Below, piece after piece: positions 24,113 through 34,398 of a stretch of 64,000 nt of DNA. This stretch comes from CAYZWU01 sp964482235. GTDB taxonomy: Bacteria > Planctomycetota > B15-G4 > CAYZWU01. Positions within the stretch are counted from its first letter, which is position 1. Every line of letters starts with the position of its first letter. Made by a program: the position numbers and the translations under genes. The notes under the pieces were generated by a model that had not been told where the DNA came from, made no database searches, and worked only from the letters and a program-made list of their open reading frames with translations. The stretch lies in contig CAYZWU010000027.1 in assembly GCA_964482235.1 (NCBI GenBank), forward strand, positions 8,520 to 72,519. Direction: 5' to 3'.

Positions 24113-26050
24113 ATGAATCGAACCAGCAGACGCGACTTTCTGAAGGTCATGGGGCTCGGCAGCGCCGCGTTGACCTGGCCCGGCTGCGCGGGATTGCCCG
24201 GATCCGGGGCAGCCGGGAGACCCAATGTCCTTTTCCTCTTTTCCGACGACCAGCGGTTCGACACGATCGGAGCCCTGAACAACAGCGAGATCCGCACGCC
24301 GAACCTCGACCGCCTTGTACGCAGGGGAACGGCCTTCACGCGGGCCCACATCATGGGCGGGACATCCGGTGCCGTCTGCATGCCGAGCCGGGCGATGCTG
24401 CTCACCGGCAGGAGCCTCTTCCACCTGCAGGACCGGGGAGCGGGCATCCCCGAGGAACACGCGCTCCTGCCCGAGATCTTCAGGAGTGCGGGCTACCGCA
24501 CCTTCGGCACGGGCAAGTGGCACAACGGCAGAAGGGCCTACGCGCGCTCGTTCAGCCACGGCGGGAAGATCATGTTCGGCGGCATGAGCGACCACCTGAA
24601 GGTCCCCCTCTTCGACTTCGATCCAACGGGCGAGTACCCGAAGAAGAGGAAGTACATCGGCAGCGGCTTCTCGAGCACGATCTTCTCCGACGAGACGATC
24701 CGCTTCATCGAGAACGACATTGGCGACGATCCCTTCTTCGCCTACGTCTCCTACACGGCGCCCCACGATCCCAGGATGGCGCCGAAGGAATACGCGGACC
24801 TCTACCCGCCGGAAGGCGTCGGTCTCCCGAAGAACTTCATGCCCGCGCATCCCTTCGAGAACGGCGAGATGAGGGTGCGCGACGAGAAGCTCGCCCCCTT
24901 CCCCAGGACGGAGAAAGTGGTCAGGGAGCACCTTGCCGCCTACTATGCGATGATCACGCACATGGATGCCGAGATCGGCAGGATCCTCGATGCTCTCGAC
25001 CGCTCGGGGAAGGCGTCGAACACGATCATCGTCTTCTCGGGCGACAACGGACTGGCCGTGGGATGCCACGGCCTCCTGGGCAAGCAGAACATCTACGACC
25101 ACAGCGTGCGCGTTCCCCTGATCGTGTGCGGGCCGGGCATCCCGCAGGGGGGCCGGGCCGAGGGGCTCTGCTTCCTGAACGACCTCTTCCCCACGCTCTG
25201 CGACCTGGCCGATCTCGACACTCCGGCCTCGGTGGAAGGGAAGAGCCTCGTTCCGATGCTGCGCGATCCGGGCAGGAGGGTGAGGGATTCGGTTTTCCTG
25301 GCATACCGCAAGTTCCAGAGGGGGATCAGGACCGACGACGACTGGAAGCTCATCAAGTACTGCGTCCGCGGCGAGACGAGCACCCAGCTCTTCGATCTGA
25401 ACAGCGATCCCCACGAGCTGCACAACCTGGCCGGAGAGGCGAGACACGCCGTGCGGCAGACTGCCCTCGAGTCGCTGCTGACGCGGAGGATGAAGGAGCT
25501 GGACGATTTCTGCCGCCTGGACGAACCGGGCTGGGGGCTTCCCGAAAGCACGAACCGGAAGAGGAAGGTGAAGCATGCCGCCAAGGGCAAGAAGATCACC
25601 CTCGCCTCCCCCGTTAGCCCGAAGTACGACAGGGGCGGCCCGGACGTGCTGGTGGACGGCATCAGGGGGACGACCGATTTCCACGACGGCGCGTGGCAAG
25701 GCTTCGAGGGAACCGACCTCGATGCGAAGATCGATCTGGGAAAAGCGCGCCCCGTCGCACGGGTCAAGGCCGGATTCATCGACGACCAGGCCTCGTGGAT
25801 CTTCTTGCCCCTTTTCATGGAGGTCGCCATCTCCGACGACGGCTCGGACTTTCGCACGCAGCAGATTGTCGAGTGCACGGATCGATCGCAAGGGCATATC
25901 GCCCGCACCAAGGAATTCTCGGCCGTCCTTTCCGGCGTGAGCGCAAGGTACGTGCGTGTGCGGGCCAAGAGCATGGGAAAATGCCCGGCCTGGCACGCGG
26001 GCGCAGGAGGCAAGGCGTGGCTTTTCGTTGACGAGATCATGATCGAGTAG
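24113..26050 (+). CDS. Tat-exported sulfatase with C-terminal discoidin-like domain
   Basis: 645 residues. Twin-arginine signal SRRDFLKVMG (5-14), possibly a lipoprotein at C25. The sulfatase catalytic domain (about 37-480) has metal ligands in SDDQR (44-48) and the formylglycine motif C89-M-P-S-R, which a sulfatase-modifying enzyme must convert to formylglycine. FSGDNGLAVGCHGLLGKQN supplies the second metal-site block. Residues about 515-645 form a beta-sandwich resembling F5/8 type C domains and end with CPAWHAGAGGKAWLFVDEI. It is followed 84 bases later by a second sulfatase with the same architecture. Together they likely remove sulfate esters from glycans. The fdh operon is divergent upstream. 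Substrate unknown. Confidence 0.88.
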   Translation: MNRTSRRDFLKVMGLGSAALTWPGCAGLPGSGAAGRPNVLFLFSDDQRFDTIGALNNSEIRTPNLDRLVRRGTAFTRAHIMGGTSGAVCMPSRAMLLTGRSLFHLQDRGAGIPEEHALLPEIFRSAGYRTFGTGKWHNGRRAYARSFSHGGKIMFGGMSDHLKVPLFDFDPTGEYPKKRKYIGSGFSSTIFSDETIRFIENDIGDDPFFAYVSYTAPHDPRMAPKEYADLYPPEGVGLPKNFMPAHPFENGEMRVRDEKLAPFPRTEKVVREHLAAYYAMITHMDAEIGRILDALDRSGKASNTIIVFSGDNGLAVGCHGLLGKQNIYDHSVRVPLIVCGPGIPQGGRAEGLCFLNDLFPTLCDLADLDTPASVEGKSLVPMLRDPGRRVRDSVFLAYRKFQRGIRTDDDWKLIKYCVRGETSTQLFDLNSDPHELHNLAGEARHAVRQTALESLLTRRMKELDDFCRLDEPGWGLPESTNRKRKVKHAAKGKKITLASPVSPKYDRGGPDVLVDGIRGTTDFHDGAWQGFEGTDLDAKIDLGKARPVARVKAGFIDDQASWIFLPLFMEVAISDDGSDFRTQQIVECTDRSQGHIARTKEFSAVLSGVSARYVRVRAKSMGKCPAWHAGAGGKAWLFVDEIMIE

Positions 26051-26134
26051 AAGCGCCGGCCCCCTGCATGGCGGCGGCTGCCCCGCTCGGCCTCGATCGC
26101 CATGCACCGACCGGACGGAAGGAGTCCTCTGACC

Positions 26135-28234
26135 ATGACGATTCAGAACAGGCGCGAGTTTCTCAAGAAGATGGGTGCCGGAGCCGCGGCTCTGGCGTTG
26201 CCGGGCTGCACGTCCCTTTCCAGCGGACCGCCGGCGAAGAGGCCCAACATCCTCTTCATCATGACCGACGACCATGCCTGCCAGGCCACGAGCTGCTACG
26301 GCAGCCGTCTCAATGAAACGCCGAACATCGACCGGCTCGCCAGGGAGGGGGCCAGGTTCGACAACGCGTTCTGCACCAACTCGATCTGCGCCCCGAGCCG
26401 GGCCGTTCTCCTGACCGGGAAGTACAGCCACCTGAACGGTCATATCAACAACGCCGTCACCTTCGACGGCAGTCAGCAGACCTTCGTGAAGCTGCTCCGT
26501 GGTGTGGGCTACGAAACGGCCGTGATCGGCAAGTGGCACCTGAAGAGCGACCCGACGGGCTTCGACTACTGGAACATCCTTCCAGGGCAGGGCGACTACT
26601 ACAACCCCCTCTTCATCGAGATGGGAGAGAAGAAGAAGAAGTCGGGATACGTCACCGACCTGATCACCGACACGTTCCTGGACTGGCTCGATGGAAGGGA
26701 CGGTTCGAAGCCGTTCTGCGCCCTCCTGCACCACAAGGCGCCGCACCGCAACTGGATGCCCGGCCCGGATCACCTGGATCTCTACAGGGACAAGGACCTT
26801 CCCGTGCCCGAGACGTTCTTCGACGACTACGCCACCCGTAGCGGGGCCGCCCGCGAGCAGGAGATGCGCATCGCCGATCACATGTACATGGCCTACGACC
26901 TGAAGCTTCCGCCCGGGGAGAAGAAGGACGACGAGACGGGCTGGGAAAAGGCCGACCGCCGGATGTGGAAACGTTTCTACGGACGGCTCGACGAGGCGCA
27001 GAAGAAGGCGTGGGACGAGGCCTACGGCGAGGAGAACAGGGCGTTCCGGGAAGCCGGCCTGACCGGAGAGGACCTGGAGCTCTGGAAGTACCAGCGCTAC
27101 GTGAAGGATTATCTCCGCTGCGTCGCCTCGGTCGACGACAACATCGGACGCGTTCTCGACGCCCTTGACCGGATGGGGCTTTCGGACGACACCGTGGTGG
27201 TCTACACCTCGGACCAGGGCTTCTACCTCGGCGAGCACGGGTGGTACGACAAGCGCTTCATCTACGAGGAATCGCTCAGGATGCCGCTCGTCGTCAGGTA
27301 TCCCCGGGAGATCGATCCGCGCAGCTGCCCGGAGGAGATGGTGATGAATCTCGACTTCGCGCCCACATTTCTCGACTATGCCGGCGTGAAGATCCCCGGG
27401 GACATGCAGGGACGATCGATGCGCCGCGTGCTCCGGGGTGACGAACCCTCGGACTGGCGGCAGGCGGTCTATTACCACTACTACGAGTATCCCGGCGCGC
27501 ACCAGGTGAAGCGCCACTACGGCGTGCGCACGCACCGGTACAAGCTGATCCACTTCTACCACGACATCGACGCGTGGGAGCTCTATGACCTGAAGGAGGA
27601 TCCGCAGGAGCTTCGCAACGTGTACGGCGACCCCGCCTACGCCAAGGTGCAGACGGAGCTCGAAGCCGAGCTCGAACGCCTGCGCCGCCTCTACGGCGAC
27701 ACGGACAGCAACAGGTACATGCCGCTGAAGATCAGGAAGAAATCGCACAAGGCGCTCGGATGCCCGGCGACGCTGAAGCATCCCTGCTCCCCGAAGTACA
27801 AGGGCGGGGGCCCCGGCGCTCTCACCGACGGGCTCGGCGCTCCGGAAGGCAAGATGTTCAACGACGACTACGCCCTCTGGCAGGGCTTCGAGCAGTCGGA
27901 CTTCGAGGCAGTGGTCGATCTCGGGCAGCCACGCAAGGTGAACGGCATCTCGGCAGGATTCCTCCAGCATACGCGCGACTGGATCTTCCTGCCCAGCGAA
28001 GTGGAGATCGAGCTTTCCGGCGACGGGAAAATCTATGTCCAGGCGATGAATGCCCGGAACACGATCTCCATGAAGAAGGAAGGGATCTTCAAGCACAGCT
28101 TCAAGGCGGGGATGGACGGCCTGGACGCGCGCTACGTCAAGGTGAAGGCGCGCAACGTCGGTATCTGCCCCGACTGGCATCCCGGCGCCGGCGGCAATGC
28201 GTGGCTCTTCATCGACGAGATATACGTCGAGTGA
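26135..28234 (+). CDS. Tat-exported sulfatase with C-terminal discoidin-like domain
   Basis: 699 residues from ATG 26135 (AAGGAG upstream; an ATG at 26102 gives a non-Tat N-terminus). The Tat motif is NRREFLKKMG, with possible lipidation at C25. Formylglycine motif C85-A-P-S-R; metal block TDDHA (44-48); YTSDQGFYLGEHGWYDKR is the second active-site block. The ending DLKEDPQELRNVYGDP resembles iduronate-2-sulfatase/choline-sulfatase-like enzymes. The C-terminal domain (about 560-699) again ends CPDWHPGAGGNAWLFIDEI, as in the neighbour. The pair probably arose by duplication but has diverged in the catalytic domain. A bidirectional terminator follows. Confidence 0.9.
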   Translation: MTIQNRREFLKKMGAGAAALALPGCTSLSSGPPAKRPNILFIMTDDHACQATSCYGSRLNETPNIDRLAREGARFDNAFCTNSICAPSRAVLLTGKYSHLNGHINNAVTFDGSQQTFVKLLRGVGYETAVIGKWHLKSDPTGFDYWNILPGQGDYYNPLFIEMGEKKKKSGYVTDLITDTFLDWLDGRDGSKPFCALLHHKAPHRNWMPGPDHLDLYRDKDLPVPETFFDDYATRSGAAREQEMRIADHMYMAYDLKLPPGEKKDDETGWEKADRRMWKRFYGRLDEAQKKAWDEAYGEENRAFREAGLTGEDLELWKYQRYVKDYLRCVASVDDNIGRVLDALDRMGLSDDTVVVYTSDQGFYLGEHGWYDKRFIYEESLRMPLVVRYPREIDPRSCPEEMVMNLDFAPTFLDYAGVKIPGDMQGRSMRRVLRGDEPSDWRQAVYYHYYEYPGAHQVKRHYGVRTHRYKLIHFYHDIDAWELYDLKEDPQELRNVYGDPAYAKVQTELEAELERLRRLYGDTDSNRYMPLKIRKKSHKALGCPATLKHPCSPKYKGGGPGALTDGLGAPEGKMFNDDYALWQGFEQSDFEAVVDLGQPRKVNGISAGFLQHTRDWIFLPSEVEIELSGDGKIYVQAMNARNTISMKKEGIFKHSFKAGMDGLDARYVKVKARNVGICPDWHPGAGGNAWLFIDEIYVE

Positions 28235-28262
28235 GGCTCTTCTCCAGGAGCGAAAAAAGGAA

Positions 28263-28309
28263 TCGGCAAGCTCCAGCTGCATCGCATTGCATCAGCTGAA
28301 GCTTGCCGA
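28263..28309. terminator. Bidirectional terminator between convergent genes
   Basis: TCGGCAAGCTCCAGCTG (28263-28279) pairs with CAGCTGAAGCTTGCCGA (28293-28309) with a single mismatch. On the + strand GTTTTATG follows; on the - strand TTCCTTTTTTCG follows. It serves both the sulfatase and the FG-GAP gene. Confidence 0.8.
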
Positions 28310-28332
28310 AGTTTTATGTCAGTCCTGTCGAC

Positions 28333-31028
28333 TCAGTTGTTGAGCCAGACGAAGAACGACTCCTCCATGTTGCCGACGATGATGTCGAGATCGCCGTCCC
28401 TGTCCAGGTCCGCCAGGACCACGGAAGTGGTGTTCGATTCGTCGAGGGGCTGGTTGAAGGCGGAGAACGTTCCGGCGCCGTCGTTGATCCAGACCATGTT
28501 CGCCGTCTCGTAGTTCCCCACGACCCTGTCGAGATCGCCATCTCCGTCCACGTCGCCGAGTACGGTACTGAACGACTGGGCCGTGTGATCACCCCGCCTC
28601 TGCCCCGAATCGGTGAAAACTCCCGTTCCATCGTTCAGCCAGACGATGTTCTGATTCGAATCGACGCCCTCCAGGCAGTCGAGGTCGCCGTCGCCGTCCA
28701 CATCACCCAGAGCCAGGGACATGGTCGTGAAGGTGCCCAGCGCCTGGCCCGTGCCGGAATAGGTGCCTGTACCGTCGTTGAGGTAGACCCGGTTCGCCTG
28801 ACCGTGGTTTCCGGTGATCAGGTCGGGATCGCCGTCGCCGTCCACGTCGCCTGCAGCTATGCAGGTCGTGTTGGTCGTCCCCTGACCCTGTCCGGAGTCG
28901 CTGAAAGTGCCGGTGCCGTCGTTGAGCCAGATCTTGTTCGCCTGGGAGTAGTTGGCCGTCAGGCAGTCGAGATCGCCGTCGCGATCCACGTCGCAGAGGA
29001 ACACACCCATCGTGTTGCCCGTGCCGAGGGTCTGGGCCGTCTTCGTGAACGAGCCCGTCCCGTCGTTGAGCCAGACGTGGTTCGCCGTTGCCCGGGAGCA
29101 GCCCTCGACGATGTCGAGGTCGCCGTCATTGTCCAGGTCGCCCAATGCCAGGGACTGGGAGTTGTCCAGTCCCGGAGACCAGCTCACCTCGGTGAAGACA
29201 CCCGACCCATCGTTGAGCCAGAGATGGTTCTCCTGCTGCCAGTTCGCGTTGAGCACGTCCAGGTCGCCGTCGCCGTCCACGTCGCCCACCGCGATCTCGT
29301 TGGTGCGGTCGGTGCTGTAGACCTCTCCCGAATCGGCATACCCCGAGAAGCCCCACACGGCCGAGAGGGAGTTGAGCCAGACCCTGTCGCCCTGCGCATC
29401 ATTGCCTGCCACGAAGTCGAGGTCGCCGTCGCTGTCCACGTCGCCGATCACCAGGCAACAGGTGTCGCTGCTCCCGAGGCGCTGCCCGGAGTCGAAGAAG
29501 GTGCCGGCGCCGTCGTTGAACCAGACGCGGTTCGCGCCGCTCCGATAGCCTTCGATGTAGTCCAGGTCGCCGTCCTCGTCCACGTCGGCAAGGTAGAGGG
29601 ACGTGGTGTTGCCGCCGCCGAGCGCCTGGAGGGAATCGGTGTAGGTCCCGGTCCCGTCGTTGAACCAGACGCTGCTCTGCTGCAGGCCGTTGCCTTCCAC
29701 GCAGTCGAGGTCGCCGTCGCCGTCCAGGTCGCCAAGGACCACGGCAACCGTGTCGGCGGTGCCGTACGACAGACCCGAATCGGTGTAGGTCCCGGTTCCG
29801 TCGTTGAGCCAGAGGTTGTTCGCCTGCTGGTCGTTTCCGGTATAGCAGTCGAGGTCGCCGTCGCCGTCCAGATCGCCGAACGCTGCCCAGGCCGTGTCGC
29901 TGCTGCCGAGAGCCTGGAAGGAGTCGGTGAACGTTCCGGTCCCGTCGTTGAACCAGACGGTGTTCGGGCCGCTCCTGTTGCCCTCGTACCAGTCGAGGTC
30001 GCCGTCGCGGTCGAGATCGCCCAGAAGGACAACTGTCGTGTTCGAGCTGCCGAGCACCTGACCGGAATCGGTGTAGGTGCCGGCGCCGTCGTTGAACCAG
30101 ATGGTGTTCGGCTGAGCGTTGTTGCCGAAGAGGCAGTCGATGTCGCCGTCGCCGTCCAGGTCGCCGAGCGCCAGGGAGACCGTGTCGCTGCCGCCGAGAG
30201 CCTGAAAGGAGTCGGTGAACGTTCCCGTCCCGTCGTTGAACCAGACAGTGTTCGGCTCGCNNNNNNNNNNNNNNNNNNNNNNNNNNNNNNNNNNNNNNNN
30301 NNNNNNNNNNNNNNNNNNNNNNNNNNNNNNNNNNNNNNNNNNNNNNNNNNNNNNNNNNNNAAGGAGTCGGTGAACGTTCCCGTCCCGTCGTTGAACCAGA
30401 CAGTGTTCGGCTCGCCCCTGTTCGCGGCCACGAGATCGAGATCGCCGTCGCGGTCGAGATCGGCCAGCCCGAGGTGCCGCGTGAGAGAGCTGCCGAGAGC
30501 CTGACCGGAATCGACATACCCGGGAATGATGTCCCGCGGTGTGGACGACGCCGCATCCACGCCATCCGGGTAGCCCTCGATCCTGTTGGCAGCCATCGAC
30601 GAGCTCACGTCGATGGCCGACGGGGAGCCGGGCGCCGTGCCGGCCAGATCGAAATCATGACGGGCCTTGAAGACAAAGGGGCCCGTGCCGAGCGTGATCG
30701 TCACCTCGTTGGCCCCCGGGCCTGCGGTGACCGTCGCACCCGAGCCGAGCGAGTCGTCCGCCACGGCAAGGGCGAAGTCGCTCACCGACGCGCCGTTGAC
30801 GGTTACTTCCCGTGTGAACGGCAGCACGATCGAATCGCCGGCGTCGCAAGTACCGTTGGCATTCACGTCGAGAAAACGGGCGAAGCCCGTGGAGGACAGG
30901 GGTGACAGATCCGGCAAGATGCCGTCGCCGCCCCTATTGCTGCCTCTCGGACAGCCGTGAATGCCGATCAGGATGGAAATGGCAACAACCATAACGAGCA
31001 ACGGATAGATTTTGGGGATCCTGTTCAT
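28333..31028 (-). CDS. FG-GAP/VCBS-repeat lipoprotein, interrupted by an assembly gap
   Basis: ATG 31028 follows GGAGAAAAAGGCC; an upstream ATG at 31043 lacks a ribosome site. A lipoprotein signal ends IGIHGC (C26). A dockerin-like segment (DVNANGTCDAGDS) and a beta-rich domain precede a tandem of about 13 visible 48-residue (144-base) repeats, each with a calcium-binding DxDxDGDLD loop and WFNDGTGT. These repeats form a beta-propeller-like surface structure used in adhesion or matrix binding. The 100 N at 30261-30360 place the two parts in different frames, but the flanks are the same 55 bases. Removing one copy plus the N restores one frame, so I annotate one gene. True repeat number is unknown. 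Confidence 0.82.
30206..30415. repeat. 55-base identical flanks on either side of the assembly gap
   Basis: Bases 30206-30260 and 30361-30415 are identical, ending and beginning exactly at the N run (30261-30360). The gap is therefore a contig join inside the 144-base tandem repeat, not a measured distance. The copy number of the FG-GAP repeat at this point is unresolved. Confidence 0.9.
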
Positions 31029-31168
31029 GGCCTTTTTCTCCATGCGGAACAGTCGAGTCGGACTTACGGAAATTACAGTGGTCTCGATGCTCTCTTTCGG
31101 ACCGAGAAGCGCAAAAACTGAAATGCCATTCCGATTTATGTCCGGACTGCGGCTGTTCCCCCCCGCCC

Positions 31169-32572
31169 CTATTCCCCTTCCTCCACGTCCACGAGCACCT
31201 TGAAGGGGAATTTCGCATCGCCCGTGTCCTGAAACTCCAAGGTATAGCGAAACGTCTTTCCTTCCCCCGGATCCGGCACCGCTGAGATCGTTGCCGTCCC
31301 GCCATCGACGATCCTCGCTTCGCCGCTGCAAGGGGAACCGCGTTCAGGTGTTATCACGAGGCTGATCCGCCTCTCGCCCGGCTTCTTCCTCTCGGCCGTC
31401 TCGAAAGACAGTGCGGCTTTGAATCCGGCTTTCGGGCTGCTGATCTCGAACGTGTTGGAAGCAGGCATGGTGAAGCCGTAGCGTGCGACCCTGTGCCACG
31501 ACATGTCCGCCTCCTCGATCGTCGGCTCGGGAAGGGGCTTGAAAAGGAGCGTGTCGCCGTGAAGACGATCCGCGAGGTAGATGGCCATGAAGTTGCAGCC
31601 CGAACAGAAATGGGTGGAGCGCTCGCCGGAAACGCGGTCGTGCATGATGTGGCTTCCGTCGAAGTAGGCGTCCGAAAAGACGTAATCGAGAAGATCGAGC
31701 GCCGATCGCCTCCAGCCGCCCGACGGATCGATCGTGGCCAGGTCGGCAAGGGCATGGATCATGGTGAGATGCTGGGACAGGATGTCCAGGTATCCCTCTT
31801 CCCGGGGGAGCTCGATCCCGCCGGTCCGGACGTCGAACAATGGCGCCGCGCTCTCGGCGAACCGCCGCGCCCTTTCCAGATCTTCCGCGTCGCCGCTTGC
31901 CCGGGCGATGGCAGCCCACGCGAGGGAATGGAAGACTGCGTTCCGCTCCGCCTCGATGCGGCCGGCGAAATGCCTGGCCTCATCGATCCGCTCGCCCTGC
32001 TCTTCGGGATCCAGCCTGTGATATTCGGCAAGCAGGGCTGCAAGGCCGGCGTTCTCCCGCGGGCGGAGTGTCTTGTTCCAGCCGCGCTTGACGAACTCGT
32101 CGACCCCCTTCCTGAACAGCCACGCATCGATCGAGTCGTTGCCGAGTGTGCCGGACATAAACAGGGCCGGGAATCCGGGAATCGCGGCGCTGTGGGTATC
32201 GAAGCTCCCGAAGGCGGCATCCCAGAAGAGATCGCGCACGCTTTCCGATTCGCCCTCGGCCGTCACCTCCCCGATCCGGACGAGATCGTCCCGGTCCCGC
32301 CGCATGCCGGCCCTGAAGCCGAGCTGGGTCGCCCAGATCGTGGCGCATCCCTTCGACATCTCGTTCCGCCACCTTCTGCCCTCCATCCCCTCCTCGAGGA
32401 GGTTGGTGATCACCGTGTCGCAGCGCTCCGACAGCGATGACGGCACGACGTGGTCATCCACGGTGAGCTCGCCGAGATCGCAGCAGGCTGCCATCATGAT
32501 TCCTGCAAGAACAAGACCGGCTGCTCGTGAGATCGAAAGGGGAAACGGGATCGTCGTGGTGCAAGGAGACAT
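31169..32572 (-). CDS. Lipoprotein with a helical-toroid-like body, function unknown
   Basis: 467 residues from ATG 32572 (GAGAGG upstream). The signal ends MMAACC (lipidated Cys about 30). From about 40 to 330 the sequence is mostly amphipathic helices with Trp, Asp and His-rich blocks (WDAAFGSFDTHSAAIPGFP; YLDILSQHLTMIHALADL), recalling alpha/alpha-barrel enzymes, without a motif I can name. The C-terminal third is beta-rich (FTMPASNTFEISSPKAGF onward). It is divergent from the DUF362 gene. The gene ends 140 bases before the FG-GAP gene start on the same strand. Confidence 0.65.
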   Translation of the reverse strand: MSPCTTTIPFPLSISRAAGLVLAGIMMAACCDLGELTVDDHVVPSSLSERCDTVITNLLEEGMEGRRWRNEMSKGCATIWATQLGFRAGMRRDRDDLVRIGEVTAEGESESVRDLFWDAAFGSFDTHSAAIPGFPALFMSGTLGNDSIDAWLFRKGVDEFVKRGWNKTLRPRENAGLAALLAEYHRLDPEEQGERIDEARHFAGRIEAERNAVFHSLAWAAIARASGDAEDLERARRFAESAAPLFDVRTGGIELPREEGYLDILSQHLTMIHALADLATIDPSGGWRRSALDLLDYVFSDAYFDGSHIMHDRVSGERSTHFCSGCNFMAIYLADRLHGDTLLFKPLPEPTIEEADMSWHRVARYGFTMPASNTFEISSPKAGFKAALSFETAERKKPGERRISLVITPERGSPCSGEARIVDGGTATISAVPDPGEGKTFRYTLEFQDTGDAKFPFKVLVDVEEGE

Positions 32573-32783
32573 TTTTCTACCTCTCAACAGGATAACGGGC
32601 CTGCATGATCCGCTTTCAGCCCCGGGGCCCCGCAAATCGGGCTCCCGCGGCTGCGGCCGGGTGAGCTGATAAAGAAGTGCAACGCCCATTAGACGGATCG
32701 ATCTGGTATAATCTGACTCGGTTATTGACAACGAAATCAAGGCACCCGCCAGATAGAGGATCCTACCAATCCGGGAGAAAGTG

Positions 32784-34367
32784 ATGTTCGACAAGGGCGA
32801 GCTGACAAGACGCGGTTTCCTGAAGGGGGCCGGATCGGCAGGTGCGCTGCTCTGCCTCCAGCCTTTCAACAATGCCCGGATCCTGCCGTCGGGACGGGCG
32901 AACTCGACGATCTTTCGCGTGAACCAGTGCCCGGTCCACGACCTCGAGACGAGGCACCGGGGGGTGGACAGCCTCTTTCGACTGCTCGCCGAAGGCGGCC
33001 AGGCGCTCTTCCAGACGAATCAGCCCCATCCCTGGGGCAGCCCGGACGGAATGATCGCGCCCGACGACGTGGTGCTGATCAAGGTGAACTGCCAGTGGAA
33101 GTGCCGCGGGACGACCAACACCGACCTCGTCAGGGGACTCATCCACAGGATCCTCCAGCACCCCGACGGTTTTCGCGGCGAGGTGGTGATCTTCGAGAAC
33201 GGCCAGGGACAGGGCGCCTTCGACGGCGATCCCGATGCCTGGGGATCGTATGCCCAATGGCCGCAGATCGACAACGGCATCTGGGTCAATGCGGAGGAGG
33301 AGAACATCCTCACCGTCGACTACCTGGTAAACACGGTCTTCGCCGGTGCTCCGGTCTCCTCCTACCTGCTCGATCCCATCACCTGGACCTTCATTACCGA
33401 CACGGACCACACGACGGACGGCTACAGACATGTCGACAATGTCTCCTATCCCTGCTTCACCACGGCCAATGGAAACCGCGTGGAGCTGAAGGAGGGCATC
33501 TGGACGGGGTCGGGCCATTCCGGCAACCTGAAGCTGATCAACATCCCCGTCTTCAAGCATCACGACGGCACGGGCATCACGGGAGCCCTCAAGCACACCT
33601 ACGGCATCCTTTCCATGGGCGACGGCTACTCCTTCATCCGCCACTACACCAAGTCGGGCCAGCAGTGCGGCAAGATGTTCACCCTGGTGAGAGCCCCCGT
33701 GCTCAACATCATCGATGCCATCTGGGTGAGCCAGGACAGCCTCTGCGGCTATCCTCCCAGCACGACGACCCGCACGGACATCCTGCTGGGCGGCATCGAT
33801 CCCGTTGCCCTCGACTATCACACGAGCAAGCATATCCTCCTTCCCATTGGAGGGACCTACGCGAACCAGCATGATCCGGACTCCTTCTCCGGCCTGGTCA
33901 ACCACCTCACCAATGCCCAGACAACGATCAACAACAACGGCGGCATAGGCGGCCAGATGACCAACCAGGGCGACAGCAACATCGACCTCGTGACGGCCGA
34001 CGCCGATTCGGAACCGTCGCCCGATGTGAAGGCCAACAAGACGGACCTTGCCGTCTCCGTCGCCTCCGGTGCGTCCGTCTCCATCGAGGTCGGCCTGGAG
34101 CCCGGCGGCATGAGCGGCGTGGCGGCTGATCACTGGATCATCGCCAAGACGTCCTTCGGATACTGGTCGTACGTGAGGGGCAGCGGCTGGCAGCCGGGGA
34201 TCCACCGCGCCGCCGCGGCGCCGATCAGCACCATGGGACCGAGCGAGGTCCTGAACATGTCGCTGCCTGACGGCGACTACACGTTCCTCTTCGCCGTGGA
34301 CGACAACACGAGCGGGACACTCGATGCCACGTGGTGGGATTCGGTCCACGTCCACGTGGGGCCCTGA
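32784..34367 (+). CDS. Tat-exported DUF362-domain protein
   Basis: 527 residues from ATG 32784 (GGGAG upstream; GTG 32781 is adjacent). Tat motif TRRGFLKGAG. The DUF362 core is recognisable: APDDVVLIKVNCQW (92-105), GTTNTDLVRGLIHRI, VFKHHDGTGITGALKHTYG, and near the end LLGGIDPVALDYHTSKHI. A C-terminal beta-rich domain (about 400-527) follows. Some DUF362 proteins carry ferredoxin domains; none is present here. Biochemical function is not established. Convergent with the gene ending at 34399. Confidence 0.8.
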   Translation: MFDKGELTRRGFLKGAGSAGALLCLQPFNNARILPSGRANSTIFRVNQCPVHDLETRHRGVDSLFRLLAEGGQALFQTNQPHPWGSPDGMIAPDDVVLIKVNCQWKCRGTTNTDLVRGLIHRILQHPDGFRGEVVIFENGQGQGAFDGDPDAWGSYAQWPQIDNGIWVNAEEENILTVDYLVNTVFAGAPVSSYLLDPITWTFITDTDHTTDGYRHVDNVSYPCFTTANGNRVELKEGIWTGSGHSGNLKLINIPVFKHHDGTGITGALKHTYGILSMGDGYSFIRHYTKSGQQCGKMFTLVRAPVLNIIDAIWVSQDSLCGYPPSTTTRTDILLGGIDPVALDYHTSKHILLPIGGTYANQHDPDSFSGLVNHLTNAQTTINNNGGIGGQMTNQGDSNIDLVTADADSEPSPDVKANKTDLAVSVASGASVSIEVGLEPGGMSGVAADHWIIAKTSFGYWSYVRGSGWQPGIHRAAAAPISTMGPSEVLNMSLPDGDYTFLFAVDDNTSGTLDATWWDSVHVHVGP

Positions 34368-34398
34368 GAGATCGATATTGGCCCTCTTTAACAGCTGG

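Noticed and set aside
23894..28282. Very long open frame (over 1400 codons) on the strand opposite the tandem sulfatases
   Set aside because: GC-rich coding DNA keeps antisense frames open. The sulfatases on the + strand have export signals and catalytic motifs; the antisense translation shows no family and has low-complexity Val/Arg/His composition.
28303..30504. Long + strand open frame opposite the FG-GAP repeats
   Set aside because: It is a repeat-by-repeat mirror of the repeat gene and is interrupted by the N run; no ribosome site.
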